Assembly (NCBI GenBank): GCA_000697335.1
Contig: JNEM01008716.1
Location: 1 to 22,719 of the forward strand
Reading direction: 5' to 3'
DNA from: Conidiobolus incongruus B7586
Taxonomy: Eukaryota; Entomophthoromycota; Entomophthoromycetes; Entomophthorales; Conidiobolaceae
Length of the DNA stretch: 22,719 nucleotides
Positions 11,712 to 22,719 of the stretch are shown here, piece by piece; positions within the stretch are counted from its first letter, which is position 1; the number at the start of each line of letters is the position of its first letter. Position numbers and translations under genes: made by a program. A model generated the notes under the pieces. It searched no databases, was not told the origin of the DNA, and was given only the letters and a program-made list of their open reading frames with translations.

Positions 11712-14700
11712 ATTTCAAAAAATTATAAATATATGGTCGGATTCAATTTTTAGAAATTTACAATTATTCTGATTATAATAGAAAATGATTTTCAAGATAA
11801 AGGTTGAATATATAGAATTTAATCACAAAATTACTATCATCATACATAAATAATGTTTAGTAATATTTTATCTATTAGACCTATCTTTTGTAATAAACAA
11901 GGTTATATTTATTAAGTATAAAAATAGAAAATCCCTTATAATTAAAATTGTTATTTCAGTTCATGTCATTATTTTAATTAAATTTTTAATATTTCATTAG
12001 TTCAAAATAAATATATCATTAGTTTTTAGTGAATAAAATTTTTCAATTAGGAAATTATCTCACCAAAGTTGTGAATAGCAAGAGTTCTCTTAGAATTTAT
12101 AGATTATGTAAATTACTAGTGTATGCCAGATTAACTTTTGAACATGGATTAATATAATACAATAGACAGTCTCAATAGGAACATTAAAAAATTATAATAT
12201 TTTAATTCAAATTGAATGATATATACTCTAGTTCATGACATGTATTTTTCAATTTACTTACATTATTAATATAAATTTATCATTTATAATAATTTAATTA
12301 TACAACTAAATACCGTATTAATATTATGCTTTTTATTAAAATCACTTATAATTATTCAACATATAGTTAGGACAAATGTTGTCGAAAATTAATGAACAAT
12401 ATTAGTTTGATATATTATATCAAATATGTGTGAGTTAATTTATATTATATTAAAATTAAATTATATTGTTCAATATTGTAATCCAATGTATCAACAGTAA
12501 TTATGAAAAATATGAAGAAATTGAAAAAATGTATAGCTGGAAGCTTAGTTAAATTATTTTAGACAAAATTAATATAATATAAAAGAGAACTGAATAGGAA
12601 AGTTTATCACTAATATTATATTACTTGATTTTTCAAATATGAATAATTTTAAAAAATACACAACAAATTAAAGAATTGAAAATTTATTTTGCATGTATTG
12701 CAAATATTCTAAAACATATTTTTAAATTTGAGTTAAATACTTCTTTCGTGTATAATGAAGTTTCAATATTGTTTAATTAAATTAAAATATTACTTAAAAT
12801 GATTTGAATTTATAATAAATTTAAAACGTGTATAATTTTAAATATTAAAACATTCTCATTAATTCATGATTTAACTTATAATTGAGGGCTATCACTTACT
12901 TGATTACCAAATAATAATTTATTAACTATACAATTTATAAAATTGGCAAAATTATTCTACTTGGGTTAATTAATAAGAAATTATATTTATAAATAATCAT
13001 CAATTTTATTATTATTTAAATTATTAATTGGTTTATTATATTATATTTGAGTTAATTATTTCTAATTTAAATTAATAAAATCCAAAATAAATGATGTCAT
13101 AGAATAGCTAAATTGATATATTATTTTCCACATTATTATTTTAACAAATTTAACAATTTTGATATTATAATATATGCAAATGCATTAGATGATAATAGTA
13201 TTTTTAAAAGAAATTTTATAATTAATTAAATGATTTAATAAAATCGAATTAAGTATAAGGTTATTATTAGTAAAAATGTGAAATAGATACAAAAGATTAT
13301 ATATTAAAAGTTATTATTGTCAAATCAAGAGTAAAAATTAGTTGTTTACAATTAAAAAAACATGAAATTTCTAATTAATTCAAAAGAATCTAGAATAAAA
13401 AAAATTAAACTTTTAATATAATATATTAAGATTATCTTATTTGAGTTGAATAAACTGTTTATTACAAAGTAAAATATTATATATTTGTAATAAAACAATT
13501 TGATTCAAATATTCGATTAACTTGGGTCTGATATTCAATATTACATAAAAAATTTACAGTACATTTAAAATTCATTGATATTCATAAATAATACGAATTA
13601 TATATTATATATTAAAAATTCATGTTTACTATTAATAATAGAGTGTTAGTGTATTTTGATTATTTGATATTTATTGAATTTCGTTCATATTTGAAATTAG
13701 CCAATTTAAACATAATTGATTTTTCATTTTTCATTATAATAACTGATGTTTTAATTATATGATAGTTTAACTAATCAAAATTGAAAATCAGTTTCAATCG
13801 TATCAAAAAAAATATTGGAAAATATACTGTGACGTTGATATGACCAATTATAGATAGTAGACTAACTGTTATTGAAGATTTGAGCTAAATGGTCAGTGTA
13901 GATTATTATTTCTATATTTTATTTTATGACAAATAATTTTCTGAATATATTAATAAAGAAAATCTCAACATCAAAATTATAACAAGTTGGATAAAATTAA
14001 CTGATGTAATTATGATCAAATTAATGTACTAAATATATCATTATAATTCTGATTTAACCTATGACTATTAAAATAGTTAATAACTGTTAGTTTAGTTAAA
14101 TTCCAACTATAAAGTATGAAAGATAACGATATTTGAATAAATATAAATTATATGGCACTAGCTATAATAGATATATAATATTAATAATTCTGATTAGTGT
14201 CAAAATATATTGGTTTATTCAATTATTAAAATTAAGGAGGTAGTTATTTTATTAAATATTTGTTGACTTTGATTAATTTATTTGAAATTTTTATTCATTC
14301 ATTCTATTACTTAATTAATTGAATTTTTAAGTTAGTAATAATGTAGTATTAGTCATTTTTAGAGATCTAAATCCACTTGGATAATTTATGCTAACATATG
14401 TATGTGTATTCAAATATGCCTGCATCATATAACTATATTATATCATATCCAAAATAATCATTCTCACCTATAAATATTAAATTAGATTTTAACCTTTTTC
14501 ATTTGAATAAGGGTAAGGATTTAACATGAATGGAGTAGTGGCAATTGATTGGTTATTTTGATAAAATATAAAAAGACTTAATATAAATTTGGTCATTAAA
14601 AGTTATCAATAATAATTAACTATTAAAATTTTTAATAAAATTATTTATCATCTGTTTAACTTGCTTTAACTAAAACTTTAATAAATATTATAACTATTTA

Positions 14701-14970
14701 AAGTATTCATTAATCGTTTTCAGTATAATATTTAACTTAATAAAATTAAAATAATTAATCCACAAATTCCTAATAAAATATATTTTAAATTTTATATTAG
14801 TACCTTCAATAATTTATAATTCAAGATTTATTTTATTAATACTTTATATTAAGCAAGAAAATATGTACATATATCCATAATTGATATTTTATTATTAATA
14901 ATGGTTTAAATCAGGAGGCACCAATGTTTTGTAAATTTAGTTATAGTAATGAATGAGAAGGGATATGATG

Positions 14971-14984
14971 ATATATATATATAT
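14971..14984. repeat. short (AT)7 microsatellite
   Basis: Seven perfect AT dinucleotides in a row within the gene desert, about 150 bp before the much longer AT tract. Confidence 0.7.
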
Positions 14985-15133
14985 CAAACCTTATTTAAAT
15001 CCAATAATTTATTTACAATATAGTTAATGTAGTTAATATAGTTATATATAGTAATTTCAAAACGCTAGATTTAATAATATGATAAACAATAAAAAGTTTT
15101 GTTGCTATGACCTAAATAAACTAATATATCGAG

Positions 15134-15138
<5 letters not shown>

Positions 15139-15178
<40 letters not shown>
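15139..15178. repeat. (AT)20 microsatellite
   Basis: Twenty uninterrupted AT dinucleotides. Such a tract is self-complementary, can extrude as a cruciform and is usually length-polymorphic between isolates. It lies in the desert about 1 kb from the nearest gene. Confidence 0.95.
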
Positions 15179-15183
<5 letters not shown>

Positions 15184-16217
15184 GTAATCTATAATCGATT
15201 TTTACCTATTTAGATAATTTGAATTTTTTATTTCTTTTTGTTAATTTAATATATTATTGATTTCTCTAATTTTCAGTTTAATAGTATCAAGTCAAATATT
15301 TTAATTCAATACAATATCTGTTTCAGATATGCTTAATACTAGATGAGATATTTAAAACCTTTATATTCAATTATAAATTTCAATTATTTTTGAATTAATA
15401 TAATACCTGGTTAAATCCTGAGACAATTAATACTATTTGACAATCAGAATTACTATAGGTTGGATATAAATACTAATATATACAAATTCATATTTTAATA
15501 TTGATTTAATAAAATTAAATAAAAAAAATTACATTTAAATGAATAATTCAAATTTTATCCTTTGAATTAAATTTTAATATGTAATACATATTCTATAATT
15601 AAAAGTATATCAAAAATTATGAAATAATAATTATTATAGTATATTATAATTAATACTTGTTCATTTAATAATTTTCATTTTCTTAAATTGAATATAAATT
15701 AATAATTGCAAATATCATTTATTCGAATTTTAATATAATTAATAAATATATTTGATGTGTAGATATATAAATATTATTATTGTTAATTATATGAAAAGTT
15801 TTTAATAATTAAAAAGAATATGAAATAATTAATTTAAATTTTTTTAAATCAGATTATTAACAATTGATCCATTAATTGAATGTTATTTTTATTTTGAAAT
15901 AAAGTAAAAAGAGTATAATTTTATATTATAAAAAATAATAACTTAAAATAATATAATTATTAATTTTATCACTTAAAAATTAATTTTTTTAATTTAAAGT
16001 TCAATTTATTAAATTATATTATTTTATATTATAAAAAAATTTTTTTCCTTTTTTTTAAATTAATTATTTAAATAAATAAAATTATATTAATTAAAAATTA
16101 AATTTATTTTAATTTATTTGAATATATACAAAAAAAATTATTAATTTACTAATTTAGTATAAACAATTAAGTTTGATAATTAAAGAATTAAAATTAATTC
16201 CTTATTAAGTATATAAT

Positions 16218-17009
16218 TTACAAGTAGTTTTCTGTGCAATATACACATGATTCTCCAGTTTCCTCCATCCAATGACAAGGAATTTGAGGATTGCTTGTAT
16301 AACGTTTTGATTCAAATTGAATAGACTTAGCTAATACATCAAGCTGAGAAACAATATAATGGTTAAGTTCCGATGAAACAGCCATTGGATCGACTGTTTT
16401 ATCTTGTAAAAAGGGAAGAGGTAGTTTGGAAGCAAATTGGCAGTGAGAACAACACGGCGTGATGTGGCAGGGAGTGTTGGATGTGCATTGGGAGCGTGTG
16501 CATAAAGAGCACTGTCTACCCATAGAAAGGTAGGGGTTGTCGTTGTGAGAGATCATTTCGATATGAGTTGGAGCTAGTTCGATCGATTCAAAATCTTCAA
16601 GATTGTAAGTGATATTTGTCATTTCATTTATATCTAGTACGAGACTCAATGGCCATAAGTTGGCATCCCTAATTTCGCAGCATTGGGACGATGTATCAGG
16701 CTCAAAAGGAGCATGGGGATGTGGATGCTCAAGGTAGATTCCAGTTTGATACTGGCGAATCCACCCATCATGGTGGTAAGGAGAAGGATCAGGGTAGTAT
16801 CTGATGAAAGGGCTAATTAAGCCAAATGATGGTCTGGAGGTTTGGAAGTGGTAGGGTGCATCTAACTCAACTGGAAGATGTAGCGTCTCTACCAAGACCA
16901 TATGAAGTTGAGCGAGTGTAAAATTAACTGGCACAACAATATTAATATCAGTACAATTTTTGCATTGCAAATGCACAAATTTTTCAGTGAATTCAGGAGC
17001 GCACACCAT
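16218..17009 (-). CDS. Cysteine-rich protein, probable pRiA4b ORF-3-like domain
   Basis: This intronless frame encodes 263 residues from an ATG in the good context CAAAATGG to a TAA. I did not recognise a specific ortholog. Residues 25-60 (TLAQLH at 31-36, then YHFQ at 53-56) and 122-150 (ITYNLEDFESIEL at 133-145) resemble the pRiA4b ORF-3-like family, whose members show a TLADLH-type helix and a Y-x-YDFGD-x-WEH-type strand. The molecular role of that family is poorly known. Where the family usually has a CPPED-type segment, this protein has a dense cysteine cluster: C167, C170, C175, C181, C186, C187, C190, with C255 and C258 near the end and C16/C19 near the start. The CxxC pairs suggest zinc binding. 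Histidines cluster at 79-80 and 95-99. There is no signal peptide or membrane segment. G+C and codon choice look like the neighbouring genes, so a functional gene is likely, though it stands alone between two deserts. The coding call is strong; the family call is moderate. Confidence 0.8.
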   Translation of the reverse strand: MVCAPEFTEKFVHLQCKNCTDINIVVPVNFTLAQLHMVLVETLHLPVELDAPYHFQTSRPSFGLISPFIRYYPDPSPYHHDGWIRQYQTGIYLEHPHPHAPFEPDTSSQCCEIRDANLWPLSLVLDINEMTNITYNLEDFESIELAPTHIEMISHNDNPYLSMGRQCSLCTRSQCTSNTPCHITPCCSHCQFASKLPLPFLQDKTVDPMAVSSELNHYIVSQLDVLAKSIQFESKRYTSNPQIPCHWMEETGESCVYCTENYL

Positions 17010-17202
17010 TTTGACAGATTAATTAAGCCAAGGTTAATGTAGAAAAGAAGCGCAGTTGATTGAATAATACCTGTGGAAGAGATGTCCCTTTTATATTCAT
17101 TTGAATCTTGTAACTATCAATTAATTTTTATTGTAATAATTCTGTTGTTTTTGTTTATTCAGTCAACCAACCAATCCTAGTTAAAATATGTTGTACTGTG
17201 AC

Positions 17203-17394
17203 AGGGGTTGAAAAATTTCTTCAATTCAATTGAAATGAAATTGAACCTAAATGGATCAATACACAAAACAGTTTGAATTAGTTAACACACGTAATAGATT
17301 CTACCCGCCTTTCCCCTATCCAATCCCCTTTTAAGCTAAGATCTAATATGAATGGGTTAGAAATACATCATGAATCATCACCGCCAACACCCCT
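17203..17394. promoter_or_regulatory. AGGGG (STRE-like) elements upstream of the cysteine-rich gene
   Basis: AGGGG lies on the gene's own (minus) strand at 17313-17317, 17325-17329 and 17390-17394, and on the plus strand at 17203-17207. AGGGG is the stress response element bound by Msn2/4-type C2H2 factors in yeasts. The two central copies fall in a pyrimidine-rich tract (about 17299-17332) that also contains CCAATCC. Four copies in 200 bp stand out in DNA this poor in G and C. The regulatory role is inferred. Confidence 0.3.
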
Positions 17395-19329
17395 CATTTC
17401 TTCAACCAAATAAGGTTAACAAGGGTTAATTTAGTCCACAAATCGTCTAATATCAAGTTCACTAGGTTTATTGATTAAAGACTAATTTCTGCCACTCTCA
17501 AAATAAGCTAACAAGAGTATAATCGAGTTATTAAACTCTCTAATCCACAAAGCTATCATTGTTATAAAATATTACATCACCCATTCTTTGAATAAAATTT
17601 TATTTGGAATTTTAATGTAATATCTGGAACCATTTCTCAATAACTTGGTCGCATGGGAATCTGAGATTAATTAAAAATGAGTCCAATTTATTGAATCAAA
17701 AATTTGAAGTTTATTTCATATTATATTATCACAGAGATCAACATGTAATATTCTTAATAAATAATCAGGTTATATATTTTTATATATAATAATTATATCA
17801 TTCACCAATAATCTGTCAATCAATGTTTATCACTTTGATACAAATATCAAACTCTCCTCAATGTTTACATTAATTAAAATAAGCAATATCAAACTAATTG
17901 ATTGGTTAAATTGGATTCAAATTAATTTATCTTGTTAATTATATATTATTTTAAAAAAGAATATTTGGTGGTGGCAAATTTGAAGCATTATTAAAATTTG
18001 TTTTCTAAAAAATTATGTGGATCTGATCAACTTATATTTACCCTATACTTCTACTTTTATCTTTATTTCAGATTTTCTATTTGATTCAATTATAAAAAAG
18101 CCGATATATTCTCCTTTTAATTACAGATTATTATTCTATTGTTTTCAATATTTTTTTTAGTCAGATTAAATAATTTTTAAATCTAATAAAAGTTATATGA
18201 TTATCAATTTGTGGAGAGTAAAGTTTTTTAGTCCTTATAACCTCTCATCCTCCGTACTAAGAACCTAAAATTATGAAAAGTATCGATCTTTACTAATTAT
18301 AATATTTTTATGCAATAGCTAAGGATCTTTTTCTGAATATATATTTCCGAGAATTTATTCTTTGTTCACTCCACTTCTATTATCCTTATTGTCAATCAAT
18401 ACATTATTCAATATAATTGGATAGTGAAATTGAAAATAAATATTAATATTTATATTGAATCAGCTGTAATATTATCAAAGCATCATATAAGTTAGTTTTT
18501 GTCGGAATTAAGAGATTTATAATAACTCATCTCTTTTAAAAGAAACCATTATAAATTACATAAACAAACATTTCTTCGATTTACTTCAAATAATTCTTGA
18601 ATATAATACAAATATTATGTTAATTAATTGTCCTATCGATATACCTTTAAGATCTATTTATCAATTATAAATAATCAGATTTTTCATATTGATCAAAAAT
18701 TAACTAATTATAAAATATGATATAAATTAGAAAGTTGAAATAATTTTAAAAATTATAGCTAAATTGAAGTATATTCATTAACAAGGATCTATTCAGAATT
18801 ACACAGATTTCAAGTAAATATTTTAATTATATATGAAACTTTAAAAAATAATCTATAAACCCGATTTATAGCCCCTTTAATTCATTAATTGATTTCTAAC
18901 TATTCAATTCTATAATTTTAGTAATTTATAATTATATGCTTAAAATTGCAAATTAATATAATGTGAAAATATCTGATTATTTACGATCTAACTTTAGTTT
19001 TAATTGATTCTGTTATTAAATTTAGTTTATGATTTATATTATATTAATTAATAATAATTTTTCATTTTTTACTCAATTTTATATTGAAATTATCAAATTC
19101 AATCTTAAAGGATTGAATTAGAATAAACTGATTGGATTTAAATTAACTATATTATATTAGTATTTTTCATTTAAATTACTAGAGATACATAATTAGAGAA
19201 TATTTAATATTCATCATATAAAAAATGTAATAAATGGCGCTGATAGCTAATAAATATATAATCGAGTAGTATGATTCAATTGTATACATATTATAATTTA
19301 TATCTTAGTCGAGTAATCAATAAAATTAT

Positions 19330-19381
19330 CCCTTACTTTTGATAATGCGTATTAGGAATCAACTAAAGATTGAAGTAAGGG
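19330..19381. repeat. 52-bp hairpin-forming inverted repeat
   Basis: CCCTTACTT (19330-19338) is exactly complementary to AAGTAAGGG (19373-19381). Directly inside the left arm, TTGAT (19339-19343) pairs with ATCAA (19358-19362), leaving a ten-base bulge on the right and a 14-base loop. Fourteen base pairs with several G:C pairs are unusual in this background. It could be a small structured RNA, a remnant of a foldback element, or chance. No flanking target-site duplication was identified. Confidence 0.45.
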
Positions 19382-20127
19382 TCAACTTTTTTTAATGGGT
19401 TATAGGATAAACAATAAGATTTATTTTTTTCATTAAGATTTAATCAGATCAATATATAGCAAAACACTATAAATACATAAATATATATATATTATGATAC
19501 TTAACTATATATCTTATACTCTAAATCCCATTTTTCAATTTTAATGCTATAATATAAAATTTAGAAAGTCGATCTGGCTCAATCGATCCAAACAAAACAG
19601 TTTTCTCAATTCTTAAAAATATCTTATATTGTTCAATAGTTGGTTCAAACAACATATAGTATTTAGTTATCTATTATATTTTATTTATAGCTTCTTTTTT
19701 GAATATTTTAATTTTTTAAAATATATTTTCCTAACACAATATTTTTAAATATCAGTAATTCTTTTTCAAGAGTTTTTTTTCATATTTGTTAGTATAAAAT
19801 ATATTAAGAGAATTGTATGGTTGGAATAGTTAATTCAAATTATTATCTATTATTATTTATGAATTTTACCTAATATTTATGAGATAAAAATTTAGATATT
19901 CAATTTTCAAATTTAACAATATTGAATATTACTTCAAAACCCTTTTTTTGTTATTTTTATTTTTATCAGCTTGTATTAATAATTAAATTTTGTCCATTTT
20001 TAAAAACTTTTTCCAAATCAATATAGTGATTTTATATATCTTGAATCAGCTATTTAGAGAAGTGATTATATGGTAGTTTGATAAATCATTTTAATTCATT
20101 AGTTAGGTGTTATTAAAAAAGATATTG

Positions 20128-20431
20128 ATGAGGAATAATTTTGTTCATCACTCAAGGAGCCCCAGTTACCACACTGGCTCAAAAAGTTACATTGGAGGTG
20201 CCTGGTTTCATGAACTGGTTGAACCTATCACTTAATAATCTCATCTTTCCAAAAGTATTGAGTATTTACTTTATTCACAGTAAGCCATTTTCACCTGATT
20301 TGGTGAGCCGTATTAATTTCCCCTAGTTTTGTGGTAACCAATTGTTTACCACTGACGATTCCCCGGTTAAGCTCTTTAAACTTAATTCCTCCAGCGGTTA
20401 AGACCGTCAATATGATGATATTTAATTTCAT
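20128..20431. other. GC-elevated island, unassigned: small gene, gene remnant or structured RNA
   Basis: G+C rises to about 42-48% over some 250 bases inside DNA of about 15-20%. Two protein readings compete. Plus strand: open from 20132, with a 72-nt GTATTG...CTAG intron (20255-20326) matching local splice signals, then an exon to a TAA at 20399-20401; no ATG is present in that frame. Minus strand: an ATG at 20431-20429 opens 46 codons beginning MKLNIIILTVLTAGG, which looks like a signal peptide, with a possible second exon running to a stop at 20101-20099. Hairpins also occur: 20157-20160/20077-type pairing is absent, but 20157-20160 with 20177-20180, 20291-20295 with 20302-20306, 20331-20337 with 20346-20352, and 20395-20398 with 20403-20406 pair exactly. 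CGGTTAAG is repeated at 20364 and 20395. No known RNA family was recognised. Confidence 0.5.
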
Positions 20432-22719
20432 ATTATAAAAGTATTATCTACTCAATAATTTTTTCCTGTTTTATTTTGAATATTGTATTTTATCATAGAA
20501 TATAGAGCATTTTTATTTAATATATAATTTTTTGATGTTTTTTGAATTTTCTGAACTTTTTGTTTATAATTAAAAGATTAATTTAATCTCAAAATAAAGA
20601 TTCTATTATGGATTCCTTGAATACTTAGACTTAGATACTATTCATAATTGACCATATCAAAATATAATAATGACAATTTAACAATCCTAGACAATCTTAT
20701 TTTCCTCAATATTTATATTTTGTTTTATGAATTTTAAAAAAATTGTGATTAATATGAATTTATTAAATATCATTCAAACTATACAGATATATCACCAATT
20801 TGATTGAAATGGTATATTTCAAATTTTCACATTTATGTTATTCTAAAAATGATAAAATTCATTTCCTAATATCGTTTGCATTTTAATAAACCTACTACTT
20901 TTAGTAAATATAGAATTATTTTGGAAGGATTTATATTATCAAATTCGATTGTTATAATTTGATATTATATTAATAATCTTCTCAAATTCTTAATCCTATA
21001 TGTCGAAACAACCAAAGATCGAATCTATACACTATCTACGAGTATCATTTATTGCTTATTCAAATACCTGAGATTGTGAGATCAACGAATATTCTCAAAT
21101 ATTACAATATAAATACTTAATTTGATTTGAATTACAGCATCTCACCAGTATATTTGCAAATTGTTTATATCTCATACTCTAAACTTAAAAAAGATCAACA
21201 AATATATTCCTGTTTTTCCAAATTACTCATTAGTTCTAGATCACTAATTATTCACCCATATGTTTTGATCATCAGTTATATTACAAATTTTACTTCTTTT
21301 CTAATTATCAAATAAAAAAAATATATTTTAAATGATTTAATATGATCAATCCAGAAATAAATACTAAACAAATCGGGTTAAATTCAAATTAAATATTTTG
21401 ATAAAAAAATTTTTAAAAAAAAATTAAACGGGATTTCAGGTTTATAGTATATTTATTTAAAAAAAGTATTATATTGTTCAATTTAGGATATTTTATTCCG
21501 TTTTCTAAAAAATTTGAACAAAATATAAGAATTTTACAAAATGTTCAAACTTTTAAATAGAAAAAATAATCCAAAAACTAATATATATTCAATTATCAGT
21601 GCCTGTAAATTCAAGTGTATATACGTATCTATTTTGATTTTTTTTCCTTGAATATCTCATATTTAAATTAAAAATTATGACTTAAAATGAATCAATTAAT
21701 CAATAATTAAAAATTCAAATAATAAATTAAAATATCTATAAAACTATATTATTATTCTATCATCAGAGTTTAAAATAATAAAGTATAATACATCTAATGT
21801 ATCCAGTCAGTAAAAAATTAATGATTATAAATGAAGTGTAACAAAAAAATTTACTATATATTAATTATGAATCAAAAGTATTAAATACAAAATATATATT
21901 ATATATTAAATATTATCTGAATATCATTCCACTATGATAAATCATATTTTTTTTGAATACGTCAATGCTCTAATAATTTAATATTGATTATATTATTATT
22001 CATAAGCTCATAATTTATATATAATAGATTATATATTTAATTAATCCTTATTTTTATATTTGGCCAAGCTTATTTTTAAAGCTCAATTTAGCTCATATTA
22101 ATAATATTAACATTTTATTTTACTTATATTATATATTAATTTGAATTGTTATATTATAAAAATGAATTAATTTGAAAATGTAAATTTATTATAATTTAAC
22201 GAAAACCTATTATATAAAACTATTTTAACAACTCTTCGATTAATATAGATATTCATTAGTAAAAAAATGATTTTATTATTATATATTTATATAATGAATA
22301 TAAAAAATATATTCTCAATATATTTTTTCAATTCAAATTATATCTATATTTATTCTTATAAATTACATTTTATACGAGATAATAAAAAGTTATATATTTT
22401 CAAAATTATATCCATTTAATACCTTATATTATATTTATAATAATTTATATAAAATTGGATCAAATATTTTATTTCATAGATCATATATTAAAATAATATT
22501 ATTTAAAGATAAAAAAATAATTTTAATTTTTTATTTATTATTTATTTAAATCTTTTATATATTTATTTATAAAAATTAAATAAGTCAAATGTTTAGAATA
22601 TTATAATAAGAATAAAATAAAATTTTTATGTAATTTATAAATTTTTCAATTAAAGAGATTATATTTTAACTTTTATAATATATGCAAAATTACTATTAAT
22701 TATTAATATTATATTATAT
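20432..22719. other. AT-rich gene-free stretch to the window end
   Basis: No supportable gene, RNA or transposon was found. A patch at about 21000-21090 is less AT-rich but has no coherent reading. The open frame at 21127-21315 is AT-driven and starts without ATG. From about 22100 on, G+C falls to about 10%, among the lowest in the window. Confidence 0.6.

Larger units (their letters stand above)
10154..16217. other. 6-kb AT-rich gene desert
   Basis: No reading frame of 60 codons or more, no tRNA and no recognisable transposon was found between TOF1 and the next gene. G+C is roughly 10-20% by eye, well below the flanking genes. It holds an (AT)20 tract, an (AT)7 tract and a trinucleotide palindrome (listed separately). 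A short patch at about 10880-10940 is less AT-rich and might be a decayed gene or element fragment, but nothing in it could be identified. The stretch could be plain intergenic DNA, old degraded repeats, or a chromosomal domain such as heterochromatin. Confidence 0.6.
17010..20127. other. promoter side of the cysteine-rich gene, then AT-rich desert
   Basis: The first 550 bp upstream of the cysteine-rich gene are richer in G+C than the rest and carry AGGGG elements and a pyrimidine-rich tract, as expected of a promoter region. From about 17560 onward the DNA is very AT-rich with no long open frame, tRNA or recognisable element. A structured inverted repeat lies near 19330-19381 (listed separately). 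Confidence 0.55.

Noticed and set aside
12140-12620. Possible diverged direct repeat between about 12145-12200 and 12565-12620
   Set aside because: Both contain TTAATATAATA and ATAGGAA at similar spacing, but the rest does not align, and AT-rich words recur by chance.
17040-17100. 5' UTR intron of the cysteine-rich gene (CACAG followed by GTATTATTC on the minus strand)
   Set aside because: The donor looks good, but no AG acceptor lies between it and the ATG, so an intron confined to the leader is not supported.
20195-20235. tRNA gene suggested by a GGTTCAACC word on the minus strand
   Set aside because: It resembles a T-arm/B box, but no matching A box, anticodon arm or acceptor stem could be paired around it.
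20128-20410. RNase MRP or RNase P RNA in the GC island
   Set aside because: A TTCCCCG-like word follows a hairpin, loosely recalling MRP RNA, but the conserved GAAAGTC core and its pairing partner were not found. SRP, U1, U2, U4, U5, U6 and U3 signatures were also absent.
21127-21315. 62-codon plus-strand frame
   Set aside because: It starts at TTG, is dominated by Ile, Ser, Tyr and Leu as expected of AT-rich noncoding DNA, and lacks any recognisable motif or flanking exon.
10154-22719. Transposons, virus-like elements or CRISPR arrays in the deserts
   Set aside because: No transposase, reverse transcriptase, integrase or capsid-like coding segment was recognised, and no long terminal repeats or regularly spaced repeats were seen. 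Heavily decayed copies cannot be excluded by eye.

Overview
The window looks like nuclear DNA from a fungus, probably an early-diverging lineage with a very AT-rich genome. Three of its four genes are eukaryotic housekeeping genes: Ufd2, Dbp3 and Tof1/Timeless. They carry 18 spliceosomal introns, all 46-57 nt long, with GT...AG ends and short CTAAT/CTAAC-like branch sites. The lysine-rich N-terminus and C-terminal tail of the helicase are those of fungal Dbp3, and the 959-residue E4 enzyme is about as long as yeast Ufd2. Exons are moderately AT-rich. Introns and intergenic DNA are roughly 80-85% A+T by eye. Nothing bacterial, plasmid-like or viral was recognised, and the exact taxon cannot be fixed from the sequence alone.

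Layout. 629-4123 (minus): UFD2, a ubiquitin-chain elongation factor (E4) with a C-terminal U-box, in 13 exons. 4902-6476 (minus): DBP3, a DEAD-box helicase of 60S ribosome assembly, in two exons. 7212-10153 (plus): TOF1/Timeless/Swi1, a replication-fork protection factor, in six exons, divergent from DBP3 across a 735-bp intergenic region that holds three copies of a CCAAT-type element. 10154-16217: about 6 kb with no recognisable gene, including an (AT)20 microsatellite. 16218-17009 (minus): an intronless, cysteine-rich 263-residue protein that resembles the pRiA4b ORF-3-like family, with AGGGG elements upstream. 17010-22719: a second AT-rich desert, interrupted only by a hairpin-forming repeat near 19.35 kb and a sharp GC-elevated island at about 20.13-20.43 kb.

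The three housekeeping genes act in protein quality control, ribosome biogenesis and replication-fork stability. They share no pathway that explains their clustering, so the order looks like ordinary synteny. The least explained parts are the GC island at 20.1-20.4 kb, which has competing open readings on both strands and several small hairpins, and the solitary cysteine-rich gene between two deserts. No clear new multi-gene system is visible.
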